A stretch of DNA of 38,021 bases from an uncultured Hungatella sp. (GCA_910588505.1 CAJUPQ010000030.1:1-38021), one strand, 5' to 3'; shown: positions 1 to 8,667, numbered from the stretch's first letter. Made by a program: numbers and translations. Notes: generated by a model from the sequence alone, not told the origin.

Positions 1-19
1 AGTCGTTTCGTGCCATCGG

Positions 20-49
20 GTGAAAAACAGAAAATTTTTATGGTATAAT
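20..49 (+). promoter_or_regulatory. Probable promoter of the nitrilase gene
   Basis: A perfect TATAAT lies at 44-49, with a weak -35-like GTGAAA at 20-25 (18-base spacing). It precedes the GTG start at 123 by about 75 bases. The -10 box is convincing and the -35 box is not. Confidence 0.45.
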
Positions 50-122
50 TCAGTAGATGCTTTTACTTTAGCGTGAACGGTTTTCTGCCGAAGTAATAGG
101 AAACAGCGGAGGAAGAGAATCT

Positions 123-956
123 GTGAACATGAAGAGCGCACAGCTGCAGACAAAGGTGCTGCCGGACAAAAGGGAAAATATCCGGCAGCTGGATGAGAGG
201 ATGGACGCCATAAAAGGGGAGAGGCCGGATATGGTGACGGTTGGGGAGATGTTTACCTGCCCTTACGACACGGCCAATTTTCCGGTGTATGCGGAGGAGC
301 AGGGCGGTGAGAGCTGGCAGGCCCTCAGCAGTTTGGCAAAGAAATACAGGGTTTATTTATCCGCAGGCTCTGTGGCGGAGAGGGATGGCCAGGGCTATGT
401 GTACAACACGGCCTATGTCTTTGACCGTCAGGGGAACCAGATAGCCAGACACCGGAAAATGCATCTGTTTGACATCAGCGTGGAGGGAGGACAGAGTTTT
501 CGGGAGTCTGACACCCTGACACCCGGAGATGAGTACACGGTTTTTGACACGGAGTTTGGGAAAATGGGTATCTGTGTGTGATTTGACTGCCGATTTCCGG
601 AGCTTAGCCGTCTCATGGTCATCCACGGGGCAAAGGTGATCCTGGTGCCCGCGGCGTTTAACATGACCACCGGGCCGGCCCACTGGGAGATCATGTTCCG
701 GCAGCGGGCTGTGGATAACCAGTGTTTTATGGTTGGCACGTCCGTGGCCAGGGATGAAAAGGCAGGTTACCGCGCCTGGGGCCACTCCATGGCAGTGTCC
801 CCCTGGGGGGATGTGATAGGGGAGCTGGATGAGAAGCCCGGGTGCCTTATAATTAAGCTGGATCTGGGGTATGTGGATAAAATAAGAAGGGAGCTGCCCC
901 TTCTGAACGCCAGGAGAAAGGACGTATATTCCCTTGAATTTAAGGGGGAAAAATAG
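123..956 (+). CDS. Omega-amidase-type nitrilase, probable selenoprotein (in-frame TGA at the catalytic position)
   Basis: This is a carbon-nitrogen hydrolase of the NIT2/omega-amidase type, a cytosolic enzyme class that hydrolyses amides such as alpha-ketoglutaramate or succinamate. Reading through one in-frame TGA (579-581) gives 277 residues, the size of human NIT2. The catalytic Glu (E42 in GEMF) and Lys (K112 in HRKMHLFD) are present. The TGA is codon 153, between GICV and FDCRFPEL, exactly where the family has its nucleophilic Cys (GICYDxRFPEL). The frame stays open and well conserved for 125 codons after it (TTGPAHWE, RAVDNQ, AWGHS). The GTG start at 123 is chosen for the GGAGGAAG sequence just upstream. 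Selenocysteine insertion is the favoured reading. A nonsense mutation of TGC/TGT giving a pseudogene is the alternative. Confidence 0.72.
582..621 (+). promoter_or_regulatory. Possible bacterial SECIS element after the in-frame TGA
   Basis: Directly after the TGA, 584-589 can pair with 616-621 (including two G-T wobbles), 592-593 with 613-614, and 598-600 with 608-610. The apical loop is AGCTTAG at 601-607, with G as its second base. The loop begins about 19 bases after the TGA, inside the 16-37 base range described for bacterial SECIS hairpins. The stems are short and interrupted, and I could not compute a folding energy. Confidence 0.35.
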
Positions 957-962
957 TATAAT
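934..962 (+). promoter_or_regulatory. Promoter of the FMN/FAD lipoprotein gene
   Basis: TTGAAT at 934-939 and TATAAT at 957-962 are separated by exactly 17 bases. This near-consensus vegetative promoter overlaps the 3' end of the nitrilase gene. It implies that the flavoprotein gene is transcribed on its own with a leader of about 115 bases. Confidence 0.7.
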
Positions 963-1085
963 ATGAGAGGAAAATCTTGGGAGGGTTTTTCGGAAAAATG
1001 CCGGTGTTTTGTCTAGGCAGGCCGTATTAGTTTTTTGCGGGACGGAGCATCAGGCAATCATAACCTAAAAGGAGGAGTTAGCATT

Positions 1086-2852
1086 ATGAAGAAGAGAATG
1101 TTGGCGCTTTGCGTCACAGCGGCGGTAGGCATGACCGCCTGCTCATCAGGAGGGGAGGCTGCGCCGACCACGGAGGCAGTACAGGAGTCCCAGACCACAG
1201 CGGCCGAGACCACCACCGCCCAGGCAGAGACAGAACCGGCCCCAGAGGAGGCTGCTTCCGGAACCTTTGAGGGTACGGGCAATGGATTTGGCGGGGAGCT
1301 GCAGGTTAAGGTTACCGTGGCTGACGGCAAGATGGAGGATATTGAGGTGGTGTCCCACCACGAGAGCTCCGTGGTGTTCAACCGGGCTCTTCCCATTATC
1401 ACGGAGCGGATCCTGGAAGCCCAGAGTCCGGAGGTGGACAGCGTGACCGGAGCCACCTTTACTTCCTACGCAGTGAAGGCGGCTGTGGCGGAGGCCATGA
1501 AGGAGCAGGGGACAGAGTTTGGAGAGATCACATTTGCCACCCAGGGACCGGCGGTTGAACAGGTTCAGGGGGAGGATGTACATACCCAGCTGGTGATCGT
1601 AGGCGGAGGCCCGGCAGGCCTTGGCGCTGCCATCACGGCAAAGGAGAACGGACTTAAGGACGTTCTGGTTGTGGAGAAGCTGGACATCTTAAGCGGCAAC
1701 GGCAAGTTTGATTTGAATTTTTATGATGTGTTCAACTCCGAGGCCCAGAAGGCCAACGGGGTGGAGGATTCCATCGAGAAGTTTATGGAGGATATGAAGG
1801 ACGCGGGCAACACGCCGGAGCGGCTTAAGGTGTGGGCGGAAGGCGAGTCTGTGATCGACGCCTGGCTGAGAAGCTTTGGTGTGGAGCTTAACCACAACTA
1901 TGGCGGCAGAAACCACATGAAGGATAAGGACAACTACGCCGGCGAGGCCATCCAGGACGGCATGGAAGCCCAGGCCGAAAAGCTTGGGGTGGAGATCCGC
2001 ACAGGCACAAAGGGTACGGACCTGATCTTTGATGGCGACAAGGTTGTGGGCGTGACGGTGGAATCCAAGGCGGAGAAGTACAACATCATGGCTGACGCGG
2101 TTATCATCGCTACCGGCGGATTTTCCTACAATAAGGATCTGCTGGCCAAGTACGCGCCTGGCTATGAGGTGTTGAACACGTCCAATCAGATGGGCGCTAC
2201 CGGCGATTTTGTCCCTGTATTTGAGAAGTATGGGTTTAAGCTGGAGCATATGGATACCATCCGGGTGATCCCCACGATCCTGATCCCCTCCAGAGACCTG
2301 ACCAACAGCGGCGCGGGCAGCGTGTATGTCAACGGAGACGGCGAGAGGTTTGTCAATGAGCGTCTGGGCGGCCTGGACATGGGCAAAGCTATCCTTGACC
2401 AGGATGTGACCTGGATGGTGGTGGACACCAAGAAAGTGGAGGACAATGCCAACGTGAGGAAACAGGTGAAGGGCGGCAAGTTTATCGAGGCTGCTACCTG
2501 GGAGGAGTTAGCGGATCTCATGGGCGTAAACAAGGAGAATTTTGTGAAGACCATTGAGGCCTACAACAAGAACGCCGAGGAAGGTGTGGAAGATGAGTTC
2601 GGCCACACGCCGGAGCGGGCTCTTCTGCCGGAAGGGCCGTACTACGCCTCCAAGATCGAGTCCGCGGTCCACATGACCAAAGGCGGCGTGTCTGCCAATG
2701 AGCACGCCCAGATCCTGCGGGAGGACGGCAGCGTGGTGGACGGACTTTACGGGGCAGGGGAAGTGACCTGGCAGAGCGGCGGGTATTCCCAGTCCGTGGT
2801 GTTTGGACGGATCTCCGGGCAGGAGGCAGCGGCTTATATTCAGGGGAATTAG
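1086..2852 (+). CDS. Extracellular FMN-binding, FAD-dependent fumarate reductase-like lipoprotein
   Basis: The protein has 588 residues. The start at ATG 1086 is chosen because AAAGGAGGAG precedes it and a lipoprotein signal follows (MKKRMLALCVTAAVGMTAC, lipobox ending at Cys19). After a Thr/Glu/Ala-rich linker comes an FMN-binding domain (about residues 58-140) with the covalent flavinylation motif SVTGATFTS. A FAD_binding_2 domain follows from about 168 (VIVGGGPAGLGAA Rossmann motif) and ends in GLYGAGEVTWQSGGYSQSVVFGR. Relatives reduce fumarate, urocanate, cinnamates or other unsaturated acids as extracytoplasmic electron acceptors, with FMN attached by ApbE. The substrate cannot be read from the sequence. 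It likely sits outside the membrane and receives electrons from a membrane flavin chain not encoded here. Confidence 0.88.
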   Translation: MKKRMLALCVTAAVGMTACSSGGEAAPTTEAVQESQTTAAETTTAQAETEPAPEEAASGTFEGTGNGFGGELQVKVTVADGKMEDIEVVSHHESSVVFNRALPIITERILEAQSPEVDSVTGATFTSYAVKAAVAEAMKEQGTEFGEITFATQGPAVEQVQGEDVHTQLVIVGGGPAGLGAAITAKENGLKDVLVVEKLDILSGNGKFDLNFYDVFNSEAQKANGVEDSIEKFMEDMKDAGNTPERLKVWAEGESVIDAWLRSFGVELNHNYGGRNHMKDKDNYAGEAIQDGMEAQAEKLGVEIRTGTKGTDLIFDGDKVVGVTVESKAEKYNIMADAVIIATGGFSYNKDLLAKYAPGYEVLNTSNQMGATGDFVPVFEKYGFKLEHMDTIRVIPTILIPSRDLTNSGAGSVYVNGDGERFVNERLGGLDMGKAILDQDVTWMVVDTKKVEDNANVRKQVKGGKFIEAATWEELADLMGVNKENFVKTIEAYNKNAEEGVEDEFGHTPERALLPEGPYYASKIESAVHMTKGGVSANEHAQILREDGSVVDGLYGAGEVTWQSGGYSQSVVFGRISGQEAAAYIQGN

Positions 2853-2879
2853 GCTGTAGAGAACGATTTCTTGTACAAA

Positions 2880-2908
2880 GTGACAAAATAATGAAATTGG
2901 TGTATAAT
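2880..2908 (+). promoter_or_regulatory. Promoter reading into a large hairpin
   Basis: GTGACA at 2880-2885 and TATAAT at 2903-2908 have 17-base spacing. No open frame follows on this strand. Transcription would run straight into the inverted repeat at 2896-3043, so either a small RNA is made here or the promoter is incidental. Confidence 0.45.
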
Positions 2909-3043
2909 TGAGTGCGCAAGGGGGCGAGGGTTGTCGTGGGGCGAGGGAGGGAAGGCATATCTGAACCCGGACGGGACATCTCTCCTTCTCTGACTGGCTT
3001 TGCGACAACCTTCGATTTGCTCACTCAACAATACACCTAATAT
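2896..3043. repeat. Large imperfect inverted repeat between flavoprotein and XRE genes
   Basis: Arms 2896-2936 and 3003-3043 are imperfect reverse complements. The matching blocks are TTGAGTG with CACTCAA, GCAA with TTGC, and CGAGGGTTGTCG with CGACAACCTTCG. The 66-base interior can fold further: a GAGGGAGGGA stretch faces TCTCCTTCTC, and CCC-GGAC-GGG forms a mini-hairpin. There is no T-run, so it is not a classical terminator. It could be a structured RNA or a MITE-like element. Confidence 0.6.
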
Positions 3044-3091
3044 GACAAACTTAAAGTTCTGCGTTATCCAGGTTAAGGATATCCGTTCCAT

Positions 3092-3430
3092 TTAATGACC
3101 TTCAACAAAATTCAACAGTATCTGAAATAAGCTGCAGACCGTCTGCTGCTTTTCTGTAGAGAGGGCGATGATCTGGTGGTAGATCCGCAACGCCTCATTA
3201 TTGTAATCTGATTCTTTGATCTCGATTCCTTCGAATAACTTTTCCAGAGACATATGAAAAGCATTTGAGATTTTGCATATGCTTTCAAGGGTGGCATTTT
3301 TTTCCCCCCGTTCCAGCTGACCGATGTACGTAGGGTGAAGGTTGCAGAGTTCTGCCAACTGTTCCTGGCTTAAATTGCGGGATTTTCTGATCGCGCGTAT
3401 CCGTAGGCCCAATTCTATGGTAATAGGCAT
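3092..3430 (-). CDS. XRE-family helix-turn-helix regulator
   Basis: The protein has 112 residues. An N-terminal HTH_3 domain (about residues 8-62) carries the typical RKSRNLSQEQLAELCNLHPTYIGQLERGEKNATLESICKI pattern in outline, with the recognition helix around residues 31-41. A short helical tail (residues 70-112) may mediate dimerisation. A strong AAAAGGAGGG ribosome binding site precedes the start. The gene is divergent from essC, and the space between them holds a long palindrome. It is therefore a good candidate local regulator of the secretion locus and of itself. That role is inferred from position only. Confidence 0.85.
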   Translation of the reverse strand: MPITIELGLRIRAIRKSRNLSQEQLAELCNLHPTYIGQLERGEKNATLESICKISNAFHMSLEKLFEGIEIKESDYNNEALRIYHQIIALSTEKQQTVCSLFQILLNFVEGH

Positions 3431-3449
3431 AGGTTCCCTCCTTTTCTCT

Positions 3450-3618
3450 GAAATGTACTCTCGGAGTCTCTTTGTGCCTGATTTTGTGAGATGATTTTTT
3501 GTCAGATGTGCATAAATTTATGAGGCGTACGTGGAACGTACGTTGATTAAATTTATGTGCATATGACGGAAAAACATCCACAAAGGCAGGTGCAGGAGAG
3601 ATTCCGAGAGTACATTGA
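3450..3618. repeat. Long near-palindrome between the XRE gene and essC
   Basis: Arms 3450-3532 and 3536-3618 are imperfect inverted copies of about 83 bases around a three-base centre (GGA, 3533-3535). Perfect blocks are CGTACGT/ACGTACG next to the centre (3526-3532 and 3536-3542), a 10-base A/T block (3511-3520 and 3548-3557), and TGTACTCTCGGA at 3454-3465 with its reverse complement at 3603-3614. The distal 12-base blocks flank the whole palindrome and are reasonable operator candidates for the adjacent XRE protein. A MITE or a duplicated divergent control region are other explanations. Confidence 0.7.
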
Positions 3619-3659
3619 AATAAATACTATAAGTATTATTTGAAATAAACAACAGACTA

Positions 3660-3688
3660 TTGACTTTAAATACAAGCAGATATATACT
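3660..3688 (+). promoter_or_regulatory. Probable promoter of the type VII secretion operon
   Basis: TTGACT at 3660-3665 and TATACT at 3683-3688 have 17-base spacing. The predicted transcript would start near 3695, about 45 bases before the preferred essC start. The surrounding region is very A/T-rich and contains two related semi-palindromic motifs, ACTATAAGTATT (about 3626-3637) and ACTATAAATATT (about 3687-3698). The second overlaps the -10 box and could serve as an operator. Confidence 0.6.
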
Positions 3689-3740
3689 ATAAATATTATT
3701 TTTGAAAAATAAGATTAAAAGTATACGTAGGATAGGGAAA

Positions 3741-6700
3741 ATGCTGGTCACGTTAATATGTGAAGATAACATGTATGGGGAACTGCTTCCGGAAAAAATC
3801 CGGGGATGTTACTGGATTGAGGATGGATCAAGGGAGCTCACGGATCCAAAAAGAAGGCTTCTTGTCATTGAGGCAGAGCATGGAGAGTGGAAGATCAAAG
3901 CCAGGAAGGGGCAGCAGCTTTTTGAGGCGGGGAGCCAGGAGCCGGCAAAAGAGCTGAAACTTCTGGCAGGACAGATGTATATGGCACAGCTTTGGCCGGG
4001 AAAACGGGGATATATTTTTACGGAAACCTACACAAAAGACCGCTGCATCTTTAAGAAGTACAATGTTTCCGAGAATTCTAAGCTTCATATTGGTACGAAT
4101 ATGGACAATCAGATCGTGATCCATAATCCCTATGTGTCCAACATCCATGGGATACTGGAATTGTCCGGCGGTTCCTGGAGGATTATGGATAATAACAGCA
4201 AAAATGGCATTTATGTAAATACAAGGCGTATCCAGGGAACCTCTATTTTGAGAGCGGGAGATATGATCTACATCATGGGAGTGAAGCTGGTTCTTGGCGA
4301 TCATTTTCTGGCTATCAATAACCCTGACGGAAAGGTAGAGATGCATACGGATCGGTTGTCCGAATACCAACAGAAGGAGCCAATGCCCTATGAGGCGCCG
4401 GAGGTGTCTGTCAATCGGATCTATTATCGCTCTCCCAGATTGAGCCGCGGCATTGTCCCTGCTTCTTTGAAAATCCAGGGACCGCCCGGCCCGGTGCAGA
4501 TGGACGAAACGCCAATGGTTCTGGCTATGGGGCCGTCCCTTATCATGGGCGCGGCATCCTTTTCCACAGGGATCATAGCGGCTGTCCATGTCAATACCAA
4601 TGGAGGCAGCCTGATGACTGCCCTGCCTTCTATGATCATGTCCGTGTCTATGCTCTGCGGTATGATCGTGTTTCCGTTTATGATGAAAAGCAGGGACCGC
4701 AGGAAGAAGAGAGAAAAGGAGGAGATGAGAAGGGAAACCTATCTTCTCTATCTGAAAAGTGTTCGGGGAGAGATGGCTAATATTTGCGCTGTCCAGAGGG
4801 AGATTCTCCATGAATCTTTCCCGCTTGTCACTGTCTGGATGAGAAAACGGGAATTTTTTGATAATGCGCTTTGGAGCAGAGCTATAGGGAAGAGACATTT
4901 TCTCACTGTGCGGGTCGGAACGGGGAATCTTCCCCTTGACGCTAAGATTCAGTTTCCGGAACAGCGGTTCTCCATGGAGGATGACGTGATGTGCCGGCAG
5001 CTGCGGCGTTTTCAGGAAGAAAAACAGGTTTTATCAGGCGTGCCCATAACCTACTCTCTGCTGGAACACAGGGTGTCCGGTATTGTGGGGGAGAGGGAGC
5101 TGGTTTATGGGATGCTGCACCACATACTGATACAGCTTGCGGCATATCACAGCTATGACGAGGTAAAACTGATCTTCCTATGCGATGAAAACAGGCTTGG
5201 GGAGTTTGGATATGTGCGGTTTCTTCCACATATCTGGGACAATGAGTTTCAAAAAAGGTTTCTGGCAGTGAGCCCGGAGGAGGCGCGCAACCTTTCTGTC
5301 CAGTTCACCCGGGTTATAGAAAAACGGCGGGGGGAGAAAGGGGATGCCTGTCCTCATTATGTAGTTATTTCCGTAAACAAAGGGCTTTCTGACGGGTGCG
5401 CGTTTCTGACGGAATTATGGAAGGACGACACAGTGAAGGGGTTCAGCTATCTGGCGGTATACGATCAGTTTAAAAACCTTCCCCGGGAGTGTACCTGCAT
5501 GATCCAGGCAGGAAGCGGCCAGGCTGTGCTTTTTGACGGGAAGGAGGATGGAAGCCAGGAAGCTTTTGTGCCGGATCTGGTGTCAGCCAGGGAAGCCTGT
5601 GAACGGGCTATGGATATCGGGGAGTACCGGCTGGATCTCCATGGAGGGAAGTTCGCCCTTCCGGGTATGGTGACGTTTCTTGAAATGTTTCAGGTGGGAA
5701 ACTATGAACACCTGAACATTGCCAGCAGATGGAGAGAACATAATCCGGTGCTGTCCCTAAAAACTCCGGTGGGTGTTAATTCTGACGGAGGCCTGTTTTA
5801 CCTGGATCTCCATGAGCGGGAACACGGCCCTCACGGCCTGATCGCCGGCATGACAGGGTCAGGGAAATCAGAATTTATCATTACCTATGTGTTATCCCTG
5901 GCAGTGAATTACAGCCCGGATGACATTGCGTTCATCTTGATTGATTATAAAGGCGGGGGGCTTGTGGGAGCTTTTGACAATGAAAAGTACCGCCTTCCCC
6001 ACCTGGCGGGAACCATCACCAACCTGGACGGCGCTTCCATTGCCAGGTCCCTGCTTTCCATACAGAGTGAACTGAGAAGAAGGCAGGAATTGTTTAAGGA
6101 AGCCAGAGAGCTGGCGGACGAAGGGACCATGGATATTTATAAGTACCAGAAGCTGTATCGGAGCAAGGTTGTGAAGGAGCCGGTGCCTCACCTGTTTATT
6201 GTATCGGATGAGTTTGCGGAGCTTAAGGACCAGCAGCCGGAGTTTATGAGCCAGCTTATCAGCACGGCCCGCATCGGGCGCAGTCTGGGGGTTCATCTGA
6301 TTCTGGCGACGCAGAAGCCCAGCGGGGTGGTCAATGAACAGATATGGGCCAATTCAAGATTTAAGGTGTGCTTAAAGGTCCAGGATCGGGCGGACAGCAT
6401 GGACATGCTGAAAAAGCCGGATGCGGCCGAACTGATTGAGACCGGGCGGTTCTATCTGCAGGTGGGATACAATGAGTTGTTTGAGCTGGGGCAGTCAGCG
6501 TGGTGCGGAGCTCCCTATATTCCTAAGGATTCTGTGGAGTCAGAGCCGGATACCCAGGTGCGGATGATTGATCATCAGGGTAATGTGGTGGAGGAGGTCC
6601 AGAGAAAAAAGAGGGAGACAGACATTCTGGAAGAGCGGAAACAGATTGTAGAGATTGCGCGGCATATCTGCGCGGTGGCCAAGGAGGAGGGAAAGCAGGC

Positions 6701-8324
6701 GCTTCCGCTGTGGCTTCCGGAGATTCCGGCTGTGATAACCATAGAGCAGATGGAAAAGAAATATGGCTGTCACGGAGACGGCGAAGAATTAGATCCTGTC
6801 ATCGGGGAGCTGGATGATCCCTTTCATCAGAGTCAGAGGCTTTTGACGCTTCCATTTAGCAGGAAAGGCCACGCCATCTGTTATGGAACGGCGGGAAGCG
6901 GGAAGGAATCTTTTCTTGTCAGCGTGTTATATTCCCTGTATCAGCATCACGACAGCAGCCAGTTAAACGTCTATATCCTTGATTTTGGCGCGGAGACCCT
7001 GGGCATGTTTCAGGAGGCGCCCCAGACCGGAGGGGTTGTGGTATCCGGGGAAGAGGAAAAGGCTGCAAACCTGTTCCATTTTCTGAACCGGGAGATCAAG
7101 AGGAGAAAGAAGCGGCTGGCTTTTGTGGGAGGGGATTACAGGACTTACATAAAACAGGGAGGAAAAGATGTGCCGAATATCCTTGTGGTGATCCAGGATT
7201 ATCCCAGCTTTTCGGAGCAATGTGAGGAGATCAGCGAGAGCCTTCCAAGCATGACCAGAGAGTGCGCCAAATACGGAGTGTATTTTCTTTTGACCTGCAA
7301 TTCCGCCATGGGGATACGTTATAAATTGCAGCAGAATTTTTCACAGATGTTTGTGCTGCAGTTAAATGACAAGTCAGACTATATGGGGATTCTGGGCAAT
7401 ACAGGGGGTGTGTATCCGTCGAAGATTACGGGAAGAGGGATTGTCCGGGACAATAAGACCGTGTATGAGTTTCAGACGGTCTCGGTCTGTGAAGACCCGG
7501 ACCAGGAGGCGGATATGGTGAGGGCTTTCTGCCAAAGGCTTAGGGAGGAAGGGGCCGGCGAGAGAGCTGTGCCGATTCCGTCTATGCCAAAGGCCGTGGT
7601 AAGAGAGAGCCTGGGGAGCCTTAAGGTTGGTTTTGAGCAGGTGCCTGTGGGCCTGCGTTACAGAGACTTAGAGCAAGTGTGCCTGAATATGGGAAGACTT
7701 GGGGTGGGGCAGGTGTTGTCCATGGACCGGAGGGACTTATATCCGGTGGCCGAGGGCATGGCAGAACTGGTAAAGAAGGAGACGGACTGGGAACTGTATG
7801 TGTTTGACCCGGCAAAGGCGGTGGATGTGGATGGGCTTGACGAGGACCATTATCTCACAGATAAACCGGAGGAGGCAGTGGTAAAGCTGTTCTGGACCAC
7901 AGTAGAGCGGCATAACGCATGGAAGCGGGCCGGCGGCAGGGAGCGGGGGCAGACAGAGCTCCATCCCATTGTGATTATTTTTGCGGGCCTTGAAGGGGTA
8001 AGGAGGCTTCTGACTGAGGACGGGGCGGATAAACTGCGGCTCATACTGGAAAAGTGCCAGGGGAAGTTCCGGCTGTTTTGCTGGGCTATGGATGATTACA
8101 GGTCGTCTTCTGCCTACAGCAGCCAGGAGTGGTGCTGCGGGGAGGGGCTCTGGATCGGCGGCGGAATCAATGACCAGTCCCGCTTTAAGCTTAATGGGAG
8201 AAGAGGGGACCTTGGGAAGTATGTGGATTCTGCCAGTGGGTTTGTGGTCAGGAAAGGAGCTGCCGAGAAGGTCAGATATCTGATTTCCAGCCGAAGGGCC
8301 ATGGAGGAGGAAGAGGATGAATAA
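3741..8324 (+). CDS. essC: EssC-type FtsK/SpoIIIE ATPase, motor of a type VII secretion system
   Basis: The membrane ATPase that powers type VII secretion and recognises WXG100 substrates. From ATG 3741 it has 1527 residues, the usual EssC size. In order: an FHA-like N-terminus (SNIHGILEL and NNSKNGIYVN near residues 130-160), two membrane segments (about 258-285 and 293-316), a first ATPase with intact Walker A GMTGSGKS (703-710) and Walker B HLFIVSDE (near 817), a second with Walker A-like GTAGSGKE (near 1049) but a degenerate Walker B (LVVIQDYPS), and a third degenerate ATPase from about 1290 without a P-loop. An upstream in-frame TTG at 3702 would add 13 residues but lacks a ribosome binding site; AGGA precedes 3741. 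The 3' end overlaps the next gene by 8 bases, so the two are translationally coupled. Confidence 0.9.
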   Translation: MLVTLICEDNMYGELLPEKIRGCYWIEDGSRELTDPKRRLLVIEAEHGEWKIKARKGQQLFEAGSQEPAKELKLLAGQMYMAQLWPGKRGYIFTETYTKDRCIFKKYNVSENSKLHIGTNMDNQIVIHNPYVSNIHGILELSGGSWRIMDNNSKNGIYVNTRRIQGTSILRAGDMIYIMGVKLVLGDHFLAINNPDGKVEMHTDRLSEYQQKEPMPYEAPEVSVNRIYYRSPRLSRGIVPASLKIQGPPGPVQMDETPMVLAMGPSLIMGAASFSTGIIAAVHVNTNGGSLMTALPSMIMSVSMLCGMIVFPFMMKSRDRRKKREKEEMRRETYLLYLKSVRGEMANICAVQREILHESFPLVTVWMRKREFFDNALWSRAIGKRHFLTVRVGTGNLPLDAKIQFPEQRFSMEDDVMCRQLRRFQEEKQVLSGVPITYSLLEHRVSGIVGERELVYGMLHHILIQLAAYHSYDEVKLIFLCDENRLGEFGYVRFLPHIWDNEFQKRFLAVSPEEARNLSVQFTRVIEKRRGEKGDACPHYVVISVNKGLSDGCAFLTELWKDDTVKGFSYLAVYDQFKNLPRECTCMIQAGSGQAVLFDGKEDGSQEAFVPDLVSAREACERAMDIGEYRLDLHGGKFALPGMVTFLEMFQVGNYEHLNIASRWREHNPVLSLKTPVGVNSDGGLFYLDLHEREHGPHGLIAGMTGSGKSEFIITYVLSLAVNYSPDDIAFILIDYKGGGLVGAFDNEKYRLPHLAGTITNLDGASIARSLLSIQSELRRRQELFKEARELADEGTMDIYKYQKLYRSKVVKEPVPHLFIVSDEFAELKDQQPEFMSQLISTARIGRSLGVHLILATQKPSGVVNEQIWANSRFKVCLKVQDRADSMDMLKKPDAAELIETGRFYLQVGYNELFELGQSAWCGAPYIPKDSVESEPDTQVRMIDHQGNVVEEVQRKKRETDILEERKQIVEIARHICAVAKEEGKQALPLWLPEIPAVITIEQMEKKYGCHGDGEELDPVIGELDDPFHQSQRLLTLPFSRKGHAICYGTAGSGKESFLVSVLYSLYQHHDSSQLNVYILDFGAETLGMFQEAPQTGGVVVSGEEEKAANLFHFLNREIKRRKKRLAFVGGDYRTYIKQGGKDVPNILVVIQDYPSFSEQCEEISESLPSMTRECAKYGVYFLLTCNSAMGIRYKLQQNFSQMFVLQLNDKSDYMGILGNTGGVYPSKITGRGIVRDNKTVYEFQTVSVCEDPDQEADMVRAFCQRLREEGAGERAVPIPSMPKAVVRESLGSLKVGFEQVPVGLRYRDLEQVCLNMGRLGVGQVLSMDRRDLYPVAEGMAELVKKETDWELYVFDPAKAVDVDGLDEDHYLTDKPEEAVVKLFWTTVERHNAWKRAGGRERGQTELHPIVIIFAGLEGVRRLLTEDGADKLRLILEKCQGKFRLFCWAMDDYRSSSAYSSQEWCCGEGLWIGGGINDQSRFKLNGRRGDLGKYVDSASGFVVRKGAAEKVRYLISSRRAMEEEEDE

Positions 8325-8568
8325 GGTTATGGTCCGGCTTATGATTCCGGTGACAGGGAAAGAGTATGATATTGTGATTCCTGTGAGTCTTTCCGTGGGG
8401 GAGGCCACGGATCTGATCGGGGAGTTTTTTACCGGACTCATGGGAGGCGGGTATATGCCGGGCAGGGACGCGGCGCTGTGCGATATGGAGGATGGGCATA
8501 TCTTTGATGTGAATGTATCTGTGGAGAGTCTGGGACTGAAAAATGGAGCCAGGGTTATGTTGATTTAG
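8317..8568 (+). CDS. YukD/EsaB-like ubiquitin-fold protein
   Basis: An 83-residue protein with the pattern of the YukD family (PF08817): a beta-rich start (VMVRLMIPVTGKEYDIVIPVSLSV), a helix (GEATDLIGEFF) and a closing SLGLKNGARVMLI. YukD/EsaB proteins have a ubiquitin-like fold and are small cytosolic components of Firmicute type VII systems, where they interact with EssC. The gene overlaps essC by 8 bases. The C-terminus ends in MLI and has no diglycine, so conjugation to other proteins is not expected. Confidence 0.85.
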   Translation: MNKVMVRLMIPVTGKEYDIVIPVSLSVGEATDLIGEFFTGLMGGGYMPGRDAALCDMEDGHIFDVNVSVESLGLKNGARVMLI

Positions 8569-8667
8569 GGAAAGTGAGTTCTTGCAGGTGACTGGGGAGG
8601 TCTACGTTGTCAGAATATTCGCCAAGTTTTTGAGTTTCGCAAATGCTAATAAAAAGGAGAGAGGCAT

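Noticed and set aside
357..785. Minus-strand frames over the nitrilase gene
   Set aside because: The plus strand codes a conserved enzyme on both sides of the TGA. The reverse frames have no ribosome binding site or recognisable domain.
123..956. Annotating the nitrilase as two separate genes split at the TGA
   Set aside because: The second half would lack Glu and Lys and the first would lack the nucleophile. Both halves align as one NIT2-length protein without a frameshift.
7621..8441. Minus-strand frames opposite the 3' end of essC
   Set aside because: Pro/Arg-rich shadows of the EssC third ATPase domain, with no ribosome binding site.
8317..8568. YukD-type protein as a conjugated ubiquitin paired with the JAMM protease
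   Set aside because: It ends in VMLI with no diglycine, no E1 or E2 genes are near, and the protease is 13 kb away in a cassette of different composition.
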